Origin: Plenodomus lindquistii
Lineage: Eukaryota > Ascomycota > Dothideomycetes > Pleosporales > Leptosphaeriaceae
Direction of reading: 5' to 3'
DNA length: 64,000 nucleotides
NCBI GenBank assembly: GCA_025504975.1
Contig: JANUWI010000013.1
Coordinates: 744,001 to 808,000, forward strand
Shown: positions 19,955 to 32,115 of the stretch, in pieces
Layout: each line of letters opens with the position of its first letter
Position numbering within the stretch: position 1 is the first letter of the stretch
The notes under the pieces: generated by a model
Database searches by the model: none
What the model was told of the DNA's origin: nothing
Seen by the model: the letters and a program-made list of their open reading frames with translations, nothing else
Program-made: the position numbers and the translations under genes

Positions 19955-22900
19955 TTACGTGCCCTTCAACGCCTTCTGCGCTTCCTTCATCGTGAGTCCG
20001 AAGACGTTGATTAGATAGTCAAGCCTATTGTAGTTGATTAGCCCTGATCCCCTCTGGTCCCTATATACATATAACTAGAGGGATCAACTTACTTTATATC
20101 TCCCGCGATCCTCCTCCTGACAGCCTCAAACTCTACTTCCGCCTTATCCCTCGCCACCTCCTGCCGCTTACTATCAATCGTCTTCACCCTTAACCTGAAC
20201 CTTCCACTCACAGGCCTGTGATCAGACACTTTGACGCCCTCGTGTCGTCGATACTCCACTTGTTTGATCCTGCCAAGCCCACGGTACAAAAGGCGATCAC
20301 ACCAAGCCGGGGACCGCTGCTTATCACTCGTGTCGTAATTGTCGGTCCCTACGTCGTATTTGTATGTCGGTGCGAAATTGATCGGCATTTCGTTGAAGGC
20401 GCGAAGTCGGAATCCTGGGTTCCGTTTTCGACTCAGAAGTAATTGATCACGCTCCAGTAACTTTTGAAGATTGCCTTGTTGGACAGCGGCAACGACGGTA
20501 TTTCGTGGCATAGCATCAATCCTGTAGTTCAAATCGCCATTAAGAATGCAAATCTCATGGTCGAGAATCATACTTCCATCGCCGCCGCCGACAAAGTAAT
20601 TTGCACAGTCGCTTGGAGACCGGTTTTTGGGTAATGGCGCGTTTTCCATGATGGAGGCGGCGTCGTTGTTGCGGTGTACGGTTTGGGTTTGGCCCGCGGC
20701 GAGATGGCAGTTTATGAAGCAGAGAGAAGAGTCGTCGATGAAGAAGCGCACAACAAGCGCGCCTTTGTTGCCTACGCGGCCGGAGAAGCCAAGTTTGATC
20801 TCGGCAGCGCATACATCACGGATGTTGTGCCGTTCAGCTGCTCTGACGAAGACGCAGGTAAAGAGGCCGACGAGGTTGGCGGTGTGTAGGAGGACGTAGT
20901 TTTGGCTGGGGCTATACTCGTCGAGGACGCGGATGAGGTGGTCACGCCAGGCGCGGTAGGCGTGGGACATGTGCTCGTGCTCTGACGTTTCCTTGTGCTT
21001 CTTCCGTTTGAAAATAGACTTTGCTGTGATCTTCTTGTCTTCCAAATCAACAAGCTCTTGAAAGCCGAAAACGAGAATATCAGGAGGATCCTCTGGCTCG
21101 ACGATGTCCCGGAAAAAGCCACGGTCTTGTTCTGAATGGCGGAATGTGGTAGGCTTGGTGGCACCAGCGTTCCAGGTCATTACTCTGGCGGAGAGTTCGC
21201 GAAATTCGCAGTACTCGGAGTCGCGTTGTTGCATGAGGTTTTCGAGCCAGTCGTCTTTCAACATTCCATCCCATATTCGCAGCATGGTGTCTGTGCCCAA
21301 TGACGCAACCTGGAATCGATCCATTTTCCAGATGCTTGTTCGATCTGCCAATATGCCTGCTATTGGCTTGTCATGGGCCTTCCAGTCTTTCAATACTTTC
21401 CATGGTGTACATTGTGTATCGTACACGTAGATCATACCCGTGCTATACCCAGCCCACAAGTAGTCTCCAACACCCACCAGGGAACTGATTTTGTACACAC
21501 TGACATTCACTATGCCGAGACACTCGAAGTCCTTCTTTGCGTAGATTGTTACTTTTCCGTCCGTGTGTCCGAAGTAGATACGATCAGGCTGGCTGCTGAC
21601 AATCGCCCCAGAAGTCACCTCTCCAACGTTCAACTGCGACAAGGGCGCTTGGGTTTGCTGAACGAAGTGATTGCTGTCCAGCGTTCGGTTGTACACGCGA
21701 ATGTCCTTTGTCGAAGCGATCCAAAGCTGCGAACCAGAGATGATCGAAAATGTGTGGCCCTTGGGTATGCGAAATGTATGAGGCGTCTGTTGTAGCGAAG
21801 GTGATCCCGTATCATCCGCCGGCCAGATATGAATCACTCCATCGTCGTCAATTGACCACATCTCCGACGCGTATCTGAAGATCTTGACAATGGTACATCG
21901 TGAGTGTGCATTACTCTTAGTATGCACTACGCTTTGTGTGGGGATGTCGACCTCGTGGAGCTCACCGGTATTAGTACCCAGCCACAGCCGCTTGCCTTCG
22001 TCTTCTACATCTTTTGCGGGTCGGAAAGCGAGTGCTGTGACCTTGACGGTGTCGCCGTGACTCAGGCTCATTAGTAGACGACCATTTAGTACATTCCATA
22101 CATTTGTCACGTATCCAGTGGTACATATGTAATCACCACAAATCGCAAACAACTTTGTTTCGTAGCCAGTCGGTATTCCTGACGTATTGTCTGGAAACAC
22201 TGGCGCTCGTCGATTCGCTTGTGACGAGTCTGGGTAGTCCGTCAGTGCAGTTGGTGGGTGTTTGTCACTGGGTGTATCCTCTTCATCTGAGTCGTAGGTC
22301 AAGGGTTGTGATAGTTGTGACGCCGGGGCCGGTGATATTGAAGTTGGCCTTCTCATCTCGCCCGAACTCCTCGGGGGTGGAGGTTTTGGTGGTTCCAACT
22401 GCTTCGCAGGACTTGTCGGTATCGATGGTCCTGTAGTCTTTGTTCGTCTTGGTGGTGGCATGAATCGCTCGTTCGTTTCCGCTACAAGTGTTGCAGGCCG
22501 CGACTGATCGAAGGATCTTCGCACAGGTACATCTGGTGGCGCAGCTCTCTGTAATTGCACGCTCTTCCGTAGATCAAAATTATCCTTTTCCCTTCGCATA
22601 GGTAAGACCGGTCTTGCCTCGGGTAGATCACTCGGAGAAGGCAGCGGCTCCGTCTTCTTCGGCGCCTGAAGTCCTTTGAGTCGAGGTTCGTTCGGCGGTA
22701 GCTTCTCTGCAACCGCATGATGCACTGGTGGAGGCGGAAAGTAGCTGTCTTTCGATGCATTATATTTCGGCTTGGAGAATCCTGCTATTACTGGTCCAGA
22801 AGGGTCTTCCTTCCCGCTCCCACTGCTACTTGGTGGTGTACTAAATGGCGAAATGTCTGCAGCATCTGACGAGGTCTCTGGAGCCAGACTCGCGCGAGCT

Positions 22901-23652
22901 GCCTGGTCTACTGACTGCGATTTCGGTGGTATCTTAGGCTTGCCTGCGCGATTTATGGGTGGAGGTACTGTAGGCGCAGATGATGGCGGGCGGTCATTTT
23001 TACGGGGGTCGCTGACGGAGGCGGCTTTTGAATGTGAAGGAAAGACAGGCTTGCTGTCAAGACCAGGAGTGGGCTCGCGACTGGGTAGCTTGAAGTTCCT
23101 TGTGCCATTGGAGGTTCCCACAGCCGGAGTGGGCGAGTCCAGTGCCGCATGCGACTTGGGCCGCTCAGGTCGGGGCGCGTGTATCTGCTGGGCGTCGGGA
23201 GTCTTGGCCGGCGACCTGGGCGACTGGACCAGGACTTTGGGCGGTGATCTCGTGGGCGATCTAGGCGGGGAAAAAGCCATCATGGAGGTTGGTCTCGGTT
23301 TCGAGGAATTGCTCCACGGCATGCGCCCGGTCCTTGGCCGCGGCGTGACCGAAGCCGTCCCATTATAGTCGACAACACTGGGCGACGTCCTCCCGACCGA
23401 GTCTCGCGGTATGTCCAACGAAATGCGCCCGTCTGTCCTTGCTGGGGAGTGCTGGGCAGGCGGAGCGGAAGATGCAGGCGGTGCAGGCGCAGACTTGTTG
23501 TTTGTGCTGAGGAGGTTTTCGAATTGGGCGCGGAGGGAGGAGACGGGCTTCTAGTTTCATGTGTTAGTAGATGTGTAGTATAGACATGGGGGATGTAGCA
23601 GGGTACTCACTATAGACGAGCCGTCCATGTTCTGCTCTTGCTGGCTGTCCAT
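19955..23652 (-). CDS. Inositol polyphosphate 5-phosphatase with N-terminal beta-propeller
   Basis: Predicted to hydrolyse the 5-phosphate of phosphoinositides or inositol phosphates at membranes. Three exons, 23652-23611, 23550-20093 and 20024-19955, give 1189 residues. Residues 1-440 are Pro/Ser-rich and disordered, with many SPPR/SPAK motifs. Residues about 470-780 form a WD40-like propeller (LWLGTNTGELHEVD, RIYFGHTDGKVTIY, LWAGYSTGMIYVYD, SLGTDTMLRIWDG). The catalytic domain starts at RVMTWNAG (about 805) and has GFQE, NKGALVVRF, NCHLAAG, GDLNYR (about 1020), PAWCDRLLY (about 1098) and SDHRPV. No Sac1 domain is present, so it is not the synaptojanin type (Inp51-53). The last exon adds LDYLINVFGLTMKEAQKAL. 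The 14-codon first exon begins MDSQQEQNMDGSSI. Confidence 0.88.
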
Positions 23653-24560
23653 AGTGTGGGCTTTCCTCGTCAGCCGGCACCAGGTGGGATGTTGTAGCTG
23701 CTCATCGACCACCAGGGGCTGCTTCCCATTGGGCGCTGGGGGAGGTGTTGGTGGGCGGAGAGTCCTCTGGCGGGTCGAGGGCGGTCATGCACTGCGCCTG
23801 TCGGGGTGTGCAGGATGGAGAGACGGAAGAGAGAGGAAGAGAGAGGAAGAAGGAGGGAAGCGAAGGTGGGCGGGCGGAACGATAGTGCGGTGGTAGTGGT
23901 GGTAGTGGTGGTGGTGGTGGTGGTGGTGGTGGTGGTGATGGTGGTGGTGTGTCTGTGGGTGGTGATGATGGTCGTGGCTCGTGGCTCCCTCTGGGCGGGA
24001 CGCGTATTCAATGTCTGCTAAGCTAAGAATGCTTGCTTGCTTGCTGGCAGGGCACAGCACAGGCGAGTCGGCGGGGGGACGTGAGCGGTGTTTCAGCAAC
24101 GGCCAGCGGATGCAAGCGGGTCTAGTGGCTGATCCGAATCCACCCAGCAGTGAGTGTCTGTGTTGAAGAACGGAGAGTGACAGGTGTTGTTGGAGAGTGA
24201 ATGGTTGTTGTGTCTTGCCTCGGCCTTGATCATGTCTCGTTGCGTGTGTGCCCGACTGACTGACTGGCCTGTCAGCTGTATGTTATGTCTATCCGGCTGG
24301 CTGACGGTCTGCCCCAAAGTTTGCCCGTTCGGCGCTGGGGACCCTGTCAAGCCTATCCTGCATCGCCCAACCGCCACGCCCAACTCTCCTAGGTAGGCCC
24401 GCAGCGATCAGGCACCGGCGAATTAATGCCCCTCGCCTAGAAAACGCCAGACAGCCGACTCTAGTCACATGTTACGTAGATACACTGCGACATCATACCG
24501 TACTACACACCACCTACCTACACAAGCACTGCGCGCAAATCCTCCCCCGCCGCCGCCGTC
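23653..24560. other. Divergent promoter region with trinucleotide repeat
   Basis: 908 bp between the starts of the 5-phosphatase (minus) and CHY-finger (plus) genes. Open frames across it code His or Val runs from the GTG/CAC repeat and are not genes. Confidence 0.6.
23889..23950 (+). repeat. (GTG)n microsatellite
   Basis: About 20 GTG-type units with GTA and ATG interruptions at the ends. Confidence 0.9.
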
Positions 24561-25002
24561 ATGTGGTAAGACACACACCTCCGCGGCCAAACCACGCCAT
24601 CAAAACCACCCTCTCTAACAAGCCACCCACCCCCACAGCAAACACGTCCTCAACGCCCAAGTCTCCATCCGCTCCCCCTGCTGCAAAAAATGGTTCGACT
24701 GCGCAGAATGCCACGCCGAAACCTCGGACCACCCCTTACTGCAGACCTTTGACATGGTCTTCATCTGCAAAAAGTGCCGCAAGGCCTTTCGCAAAGACGC
24801 CCGCGAGTTCGAGGACGCCGATGAGTACTGTCCCCATTGCGACAACCACTTTGTCCTCGAGGCCAAGACCCCCCAGGCTGGCTTGAGGGTCGAGGGTGAG
24901 GATGCGCGCGTCGATTCGAGAATGATACGGGATGAGAGGGTCAAGCAGGAGGAGGCGAGGACTATTTTCAATGTCAAAGAGGCGCCTGATAAATTGGGTT
25001 GA
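24561..25002 (+). CDS. CHY-type zinc-finger protein
   Basis: Small zinc protein of 122 residues from two exons: a 5-nt first exon (ATGTG, 24561-24565) and 24639-25002. The GTAAGA donor and CCACAG acceptor give MCKHVLNAQVSIRSPCCKKW in frame. Metal ligands follow the CHY pattern: C-x-H, CC-x2-W-x-D-C-x2-CH, H-P-L-L, ICKKC and EYCPHCDNHF. The CHY domain occurs in the Pirh2 ubiquitin ligases and in yeast Hot13 of the mitochondrial intermembrane space; this protein has no RING domain. The tail (GEDARVDSRMIRDERVKQEEARTIFN) is charged. The first cysteine and histidine of the finger depend on the micro-exon, so automatic annotation is likely to miss the start. Confidence 0.8.
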
Positions 25003-25270
25003 GACAAGGCCTTATGTCCAGAGGCGCGGAATTATACGTTGAAACACACATATCGGGCAGGGCAAAAGCATAAAGTTCAGAGGGCTTTGCATCGATACAT
25101 CACGCACAGGCGAGGGTTGCGACGAGTCGGCGAGCAAGTGGTACGCCAGCCATGCCATTCATGGGCTGCTAGCTGCTCGTTTCTGCCATACAGATTCATC
25201 AAGTCTATCACATAGACGCCAATGCTGTTCATGCCACTTTTCCATCATTCGTCATATATCATTTCCCCAT

Positions 25271-26252
25271 CTACGCACCCGAGCCTGAGCCCTCGGTGGG
25301 TGCTGGGCGCGTCAGGATAGCCGCAGTACCGGTGCCGGGTGTTCGTCCTGGCCTCCTGTTCGCCGCCTCCTCTTGCTTCTCCACGTTGATGTTCTCCACG
25401 TACTTTTCGATATCCTCCACGGGCAGCATCTCAATGAGCTTGCCAGGTGACATGATGGCGATTTCAATGTTCTTCGCACCCGTCTGCACAACCTCGAGCA
25501 GTGACTTGACAGTCAGCTTAATGGTCTCTTCCCGATCCATGCCCTCCTTGTGGTTGCGCTCGAGGAACTCGCGGACGGTTTTGCTCGAGCGGCCGATTGC
25601 GTTTGCTTTCCTGCGGTCCCGTTAGTCGTCACAAGTGCTATATTGGGCCAAGTGCACCTACCACGCTGAGTAGATACCAGAAGGCTCAGTCTGGTACAAC
25701 CGCGGCGTCTTGTCGTTAGGATCGAACCCCACAATCAGCGTACTGATGCCAAACGGCCTCACACCACCACTCTGTGTGTATCTCTGCTGCACTCCCGCCA
25801 CGTATTTGGTAATGTACTCTATCGATACGGGGTCCTCGACGGTGAGACGATGTGACTGCGCTTCCAGGCGGGCCTTGTCGACGAGAATGCGGGCATCGGC
25901 GTTCAATCCGGCGAAGGCGAGGGAGACGTGTGTGTCGACGTTGCAGATCTTGGAGGGCGTGATTCGCGTGTCTTGTAGCTTCATCGCGGATCGCTTCTCA
26001 CATCCGAGTACTACAATGTCTCCACCCTTGACGCCTACCGCGCAGGTTCCTGTGGGGTATTAGCCTCAGGTATTGAAGCTGACTGCCTGTAACTGATAGG
26101 TGGCGTACCTCGCTTGACAGCCTCGAGCGCATATTCGACCTGGAAGACGTGGCCATCAGGACTGAAGACTATACATGCTAATTAGTGCAAGCTCTCATAC
26201 CCCAAATCGGCCTGTTTGTACCTGAGAGGGCGCGATCGTAGCCGGATGCCAT
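25271..26252 (-). CDS. PRE6: 20S proteasome subunit alpha4
   Basis: Structural alpha-ring subunit of the 20S proteasome (human PSMA7, yeast Pre6). Four exons, 26252-26222, 26168-26109, 26049-25662 and 25610-25271, give 272 residues. The N-terminus [20 protein letters not shown], then [12 protein letters not shown], is the conserved alpha-subunit gate and H0 helix. [33 protein letters not shown] and [21 protein letters not shown] mark it as alpha4. All introns are GT-AG. The C-terminal tail ([20 protein letters not shown]) is longer and more Pro/Thr-rich than in yeast. Transcribed divergently from the D-2-hydroxyglutarate dehydrogenase gene across 300 bp. Confidence 0.94.
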
Positions 26253-26552
26253 GGTGTTGAATATGCAGTCTCTCTGCCGGGTCTATGCAAAGTGTAGACT
26301 TGGTGGGTGACGGTGGAGAAGCAGGCGTGGAGGGGCGGATATGTGGTGTTGTAGCGGCAACTCGATCGCTAGGCAGAGCTACGAGAGCTGGCCGCGTCGT
26401 TGCTCCCACCTGGGGCCTCTAAGCTCGCCAAGCCTGGCCCGTGCCTGGCCTGTCTGCCTTATGTCATCCACGATTTGGCTCTCCGGATTCTCGATGGCGA
26501 ATTGCTGGAAATAAAATCCCCGCTCTTTACATCTTTTGTATATTTAACCACC
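26253..26552. promoter_or_regulatory. Shared divergent promoter, PRE6 and DLD2-like
   Basis: 300 bp between two start codons. A TATATTTAA box-like element lies directly upstream of the plus-strand ATG (about 26538-26547). No proteasome control element is evident. Confidence 0.4.
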
Positions 26553-28392
26553 ATGGCGACGTCGGCCCGTATCATCCCTTCGTTGCGACGAGCGGCGCTC
26601 TCGTCGCGGTCCTGCTCAAGACTTCAACACCTAAAGTCTGCAACTCAAATTCGCTGCAACGGAAGTACTCCAACACCGACGAGTGCGACTTCGGAGCCAC
26701 ACCAGCCAGATGAGAAGGGCACCGTGACCGGGAAAACTGCATCCTCTAAATCCATCAAGTTTACATCTGACTCGTAAGACATAATGCACATACTAAACTT
26801 CTACCACGACCTTTGTTCTCACATCAAATAGATATCCGCAACTGCAAAGAGACTCCAAGTACACCAAATTGAGCCAAGAGCATGTGAAATATTTCCAGGA
26901 CCTTCTTGGCTCTGAGTCTGCAGTCATCGATGGCGTTTCCCAGGATGCCTCAGAAGATATTGAACCATTCAACAGTGATTGGATGCGCAAGTTCCGCGGT
27001 CACACCAAGGTGGTCTTGAAGCCCAAGTCGACAGAAGAAGTCAGCAAAATCTTGAAGTACTGTAATGACAACATGCTCGCCGTTGTACCTCAGGGTGGTA
27101 ACACCGGGCTTGTTGGTGGATCCGTTCCGGTATTCGACGAGATTGTCATCAACATGCAAAGAATGAACGAGATACATTCTTTTGACGATGTGTCTGGTAT
27201 ACTCGTTGCTGACGCTGGCGTTATCCTCGAGAATGCCGATAACTACCTCGCAGAAAAGGGTCATATCTTCCCGTTGGATCTAGGTGCGAAGGGATCATGC
27301 TACATTGGTGGAAACGTTTCGACAAATGCCGGAGGTCTACGGCTATTGCGATACGGCAGCTTCCACGGTAACGTCTTGGGTCTTGAGGCTGTCCTCCCAG
27401 ATGGCACCATTGTTGACGATCTCTCCACGCTACGCAAGAACAACACTGGATATGACATGAAGCACCTCTTCATTGGTGGAGAGGGAACCATTGGCATCAT
27501 CACGAAGATTGCCATCATCTGCCCCAGAAGATCGCCGGCAGTCAACGTTGCGTACTTTGGTCTTGAAAGTTACGAGAAGGTCCAACAAGCTTTCATCGAG
27601 GCCAAGGGACATTTGTCTGAAATCTTGTCAGCTTTCGAGCTGATGGACGGTCGAACACAGAAGTTGGTCAACAGGGTCAAAGGCAAGAAGATGCCGCTAG
27701 AAGGCGAGCATCCATTTTACTGTCTCATCGAGACCAGTGGCTCAAACACCGATCACGACAGCGAGGTCAGTCCTACCATATCGCCATCACCATGCACTCT
27801 AACAAGATGCAGAAACTGCAAGCGTTCCTGGAACATGTCATGGAGTCAGAAATTGTCTCTGATGGTGTCCTCGCCCAAGATCAGACCCAGATTGCAGAAC
27901 TCTGGTCGTGGCGCGAAGGCATTACGGAGTGTCTCGGCCATGACGGCGGGGTTTACAAGTACGACCTCTCAATCCCTATAGCTGAATTGTATGACCTGGT
28001 TAATGAGACGCGCGATCGCCTCACTGAAGCTGGTCTCGTCGGAACAGACAGCTCTCACCCCGTTGTCGATGTTGTTGGGTATGGCCACATGGGCGACGCC
28101 AACCTACACTTGAACATTCCTGTCCGACGATTCGACAAGACTGTGGAGAAGGCGTTGGAGCCATGGGTGTACGAGTGGGTGCAAAAGCGCAACGGCAGCA
28201 TCAGCGCCGAGCATGGCTTGGGTGTAACAAAGAAGCCGTATATTGGATACAGCAAGAGCGAGACTATGATTGGATTGATGAAACAGATCAAGAACCTGTA
28301 TGACCCGGTGAGTTACATCTTGCCAGAATTCACGAGTTCAGTGGCTGACAAATGTGTAGAATGGCATCATGAACCCCTACAAGTACATATAG
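26553..28392 (+). CDS. DLD2: D-2-hydroxyglutarate dehydrogenase, mitochondrial
   Basis: FAD enzyme oxidising D-2-hydroxyglutarate (or D-lactate) in mitochondria. Four exons, 26553-26773, 26832-27765, 27813-28307 and 28360-28392, give 560 residues. The presequence is MATSARIIPSLRRAALSSRS. The FAD-binding PCMH domain (residues about 100-320) contains VPQGGNTGLVGGSVPVFDE, GANVSTNAGG-type IGGNVSTNAGGLRLLRYGS and GGEGTIGIITK. The FAD-oxidase C-terminal domain carries GHMGDANLHLN (metal site histidines) and the SAEHGLGVTKKPY signature. The short final exon encodes NGIMNPYKYI, the usual family ending. Orthologous to human D2HGDH and yeast Dld2/Dld3; the presequence argues for the mitochondrial form. 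Confidence 0.92.
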
Positions 28393-28842
28393 ACGGCCAC
28401 GTACCTTTTCCTGGTCCGAATATACCATTGTTATCCGTGCACAAGAATGGTTCCTGGATAGCGAGCTCGTACAGCACCCTGCGTGCATGCCCCACCTTGC
28501 ACGACAGTCAGCATGTTTGCACGCACCGTTCTTTACAGATGCACCCAGACTGCTTTCAGCATTGTTTCTCTGTGAATTTCCGGGCCGAACGGCTGCTTTG
28601 AAGCAAGACATGCTGACTTCAAGCCGACTAAGTTGCATGCATGTCGTTCCTTTGACTTCCGAGCCTGTGGAACCGATGGTCTCGATACGGCACCGCGTCC
28701 CCAGCGCCGATCTCCCCTGCCCCACATGCGGCTTCGACTGAGCCTTGCCATCACTTTTTTGTGACCATTGCATCGCTGCTAGCCATGACTCTCTGTTCTC
28801 TCCCACCCCATTTTTCCTTTCGCGCACGCCTTTCACTCCAAA
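28393..28842. other. Intergenic
   Basis: 3' flank of the dehydrogenase gene and promoter of the MTHFR gene, with a pyrimidine-rich stretch (28790-28840) directly before the MTHFR start. No gene is seen. Confidence 0.6.
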
Positions 28843-30883
28843 ATGGAGAGGATCACGGATAAGATCAATGCCTTGCCCGATGGGGCGAATTACTTCTCGC
28901 TCGAGTTCTTTCCGCCGAAAACGGCAATGGTAGATTTGCCCCGCCATCCCCGCGCACGCGACTTGACGAGATGTTGACTATGGACAATGCTAACAAAGAT
29001 GCCAGGGCTTCGCAAACCTCCAAACACGTTTGGAACGTATGTCGCAGGCCCTGCGCCCACTCTTCGTTACCGTAACATGGGGTGCTGGAGGTTCGACCGC
29101 CACCAAATCCCTCGAACTCGCAGAGATATGTCAGCGCCAATTGGGACTCACGACATGTCTGCACTTGACATGCACCAACATGGATCGGTCCCTCGTCGAT
29201 GATGCGCTCGAGCAGGCAAAGGTGCTGGGCATCCGCAACATCCTCGCGCTCCGTGGTGACGCGCCGCGTAGTGAAGAGTACAGGGATGAGGGACAGTCGC
29301 CGGATCAGGACTCGAACAAGGACTTCACCTGGGCCGTTGATCTGGTACGATACATACGGAAGCAGTACGGCGACTACTTTTGCATTGGTGTGGCAGCATA
29401 CCCAGAGGGACACTCGGATGAGAGTCACCCAGAGCACCAGAGCCCAGAGCATGATCTGCCTTCGCTCGTGGAAAAGATTCAGGCAGGCGCAGACTTCATC
29501 ATGACACAGCTCTTCTTCGACGTTGAGGCGTATGATCGATTTGAGAAGCTGTTGAGGGAGCACGAGAGCGGAGCATTCAAGACAATCCCAATCATACCGG
29601 GGTTGATGCCAATCCAGTCATACAAGATCTTGCTGCGCACAACGAAGCTCTCACACGCTCATCTACCGTCGGACATGCTCGCGCGACTGGATGCGGTGAA
29701 GACGGACGATGAGCGCGTCAAGCAAGTGGGTGTCAAGATTCTAGATGAGATGGTCGAGCACATCAAAGCCCGTCCAGACGTTACGCGGAGAGGGTTCCAC
29801 TTTTACACTCTGAACCTAGAGAAGGCCGTGTCGCACATCCTCGAAGATACCAATCTCATCCCTAGAAACATACCAGAAGACGACGATGAATCTGCCATCT
29901 TGGAAACAACACCAGCTATCAACCTCGTACCGCCACCAAACGGCGTCCTTGCCCGCCGCCGCCATTCCTCAGTCAACTCTGGACCGAGAAACAGGGTGAT
30001 AGTGTCACATCCGTCCGCCACAAAGTCGAGCAATCACTCCTATGAGGCTCTCGACAGCGAAGCGGGCATTCCTCGCGGCCCCGTCAACACCCGCGCAAAC
30101 ACCCTCGCCATCTCCGAGGGCGAAGGCTCCCTCGGTCGCGAAGCAACATGGGACGACTTCCCCAACGGTCGCTGGGGTGACGCGCGCTCTCCCGCCTTTG
30201 GAGAAATTGACGGCTACGGTCCCACCCTCCACGTCTCCAACGCACAAGCCCTAAAGCTCTGGGGCCACCCCGTCGAGCGGACCGACATTTCTGATCTCTT
30301 CCGCCGTCATCTCGAAGGCGAACTGGACGCCCTGCCCTGGAGCGAACAAGCCCTCTCCGAAGAGACCCTAACCATCAAATCCCAACTTCTCGCCCTCAAC
30401 AAAAAGGGCTGGTGGACCGTCGCCTCCCAACCCTCCGTCAACGGCATACGCTCCACCGACCCCGTCTTTGGCTGGGGCCCCCGAAACGGCTACGTCTTTC
30501 AAAAACCCTTTGTCGAGTTCTTCATCCCTTCTTCCTCCTTCGCAACCCTGAAGCCTCGTCTCGACGCCCACGAGCAAATCACATATTTCGCCGCCAATGC
30601 CGCCGGCGAGTTCGAGGCTAGTGATGACGAGGGCGTGAACCCTGTGACGTGGGGCACTTTTGCGGGCAAGGAGATTGTGACGCCGACGATTATCGAGGCG
30701 GTGAGCTTTAGGAGTTGGAGTGAGGAGGCGTTCAGTATTTGGAAGGAGTGGCAGCGCGTGTATCCTACTAAAAGTGCGAGTGGCAAGTTGTTGGGGGATG
30801 TCAGGAGGGATGTTTGGCTTGTTAATGTAATCTGGGGGGATTTTGTAAAAGGGGAGGGGTTGTGGGAGTTTTTGGAAGGGTGA
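28843..30883 (+). CDS. MET12: Methylenetetrahydrofolate reductase, Met12 type
   Basis: Reduces 5,10-methylene-THF to 5-methyl-THF for methionine synthesis. Two exons, 28843-28929 and 29006-30883, give 654 residues. The N-terminal FAD barrel (residues about 1-300) has YFSLEFFPPKT, TVTWGAGGSTATKSLELAE, HLTCTNMDR, NILALRGDAPR, GVAAYPEGH, ADFIMTQLFFD and GFHFYTLNLEKA. A Ser-rich linker (RRRHSSVNSGPRNR) precedes the regulatory domain: ATWDDFPNGRWGD, PAFGEIDGYGP, VASQPSVNGIRS and GWGPRNGYVFQKPFVEFFIP. Fungi carry two MTHFRs; the FFPPKT start, WGAGGSTA and IDGYGP features resemble yeast Met12 more than Met13. The intron has a GCTAAC branch site. Confidence 0.93.
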
Positions 30884-31338
30884 TTGGTGGGGAGGAAGTC
30901 GGGAAGAGTCAATCAGTCTGCGATAGAGGTACAGTGAGTTCGATGGGATCAATGAAGCATCGTTCTGTGAGCTTTGACATGATGCCCAGAACTGCGATGT
31001 AAAAACTTAGGTGAAGTAGGTCCAGGGCAGTATTTCGATCAGACCGCATGGTCATTGCACAACATCAATTTTGGAATAATACCAGTGCCTACTCCAAGAT
31101 TCTTTGCACATACCACCAGTTGATTCAGACCAGAGGACAGGCGCTTTGTATCGCGGCGTTATGGCTCTTTTTCGATCTTGTTGCGTTGACAGGTATCATA
31201 AGTTGCTTCGACTCTTCGCAACGGTCTAGCCTGATGTCGGCTAGCGTGGTGACCTACTGCTTGAGAGTAGCCACAGCGGCGTCACTACTGTAATGTTATG
31301 CAATTACTGATCTGAACCGATTGTCAAAAAACCCCGCG
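30884..31338. other. Intergenic
   Basis: No supported gene; the open frame at 31048-31293 has no recognisable domain. Confidence 0.5.
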
Positions 31339-32115
31339 ATGCAGCAAGACACACCCATGTCATCGCTAGGGAATACGACGCGGCATCCTCAGATCATACT
31401 CCCCTCTGAACGTACAGATTTACCAACCCCTCCGCTCCCCAACAAGGAGTTATGGGTGCAGGCGCCTCGCGTCGTCGCGCTGTTCAAAGAGATGGAAACA
31501 GGAACGCGCTCCTCTGAAGAGGAATGAAAAGAGTTCCAGCTTGTACAAGGAGAGTACGATCAGATAGAGCGGATGATCCAGCAAGATGATGAATTCTGGG
31601 GATATACACAAGACAGGATACGGTTAGTAGACGCATAGGGCCGCAAGGGATCATCGCTTGCTGAAGCTATGTATAGGTACGATTACGACGAACGCAAGCA
31701 CGGGCTTGTTGTTCGTAAGCCCAATGGGGTACACGAGGTGTTCATCAGCGAACTGACGTCTGAAACTCGCATTCAGCTGCGTCTTATACGTGACGGATCA
31801 GATGGAAAAGCTCAATTTGCGCACGAATTAATGTCGCTCCGATCGACTGGCATATTTCTGCTCGCTCAAGCTTCACCTGGTGGATCAATGTGCTCTCCGG
31901 ACGAGTCGTTTGCGTACGAAGGAGCAACGTATCCTGGTGTCGTTATCGAAGTTACATGTCCGCGGAAGAAAACTCGCATGTACCGTCTAGCAGAGAAGTA
32001 TGTGTTAGATTCGGATGCGGGCATACGAGCCGTTGTCTGCCGAGCAAGAGAAGTGAGTTGTCCGGCGCCTGCGGGGAGTCTGCGGCAGTGGTGCCAAGGA
32101 TCAGTTGCTGACTAA
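31339..32115 (+). pseudogene. Broken member of an expanded fungal nuclease-like (Uma2-like) family
   Basis: The frame opens at ATG 31339, is stopped by TGA at 31525-31527, then stays open in the same frame (KEFQLVQGEYDQIERMIQQD) to a good GT-AG intron at 31623-31676. It continues from 31677 with RYDYDERKHGLVVRKPNG, ATYPGVVIEVTCPRKKTRM, YRLAEKYVLDSDAGIRAVV. The PDESF..........YPGVVIEV.......RLAE.Y..DSD pattern is, as I recall, that of a multicopy pleosporalean family resembling PD-(D/E)XK/Uma2-like nucleases. EEE-stop-KEFQ would be natural with Trp (TGG to TGA, one G-to-A change). The 3' end is also unclear: after a possible donor at 32053 no exon with a family C-terminus is found. A decayed copy is the best reading. 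Confidence 0.5.

Noticed and set aside
23670..24099. Open frames coding long His or Val runs
   Set aside because: They are produced by the GTG/CAC microsatellite in the divergent promoter region.
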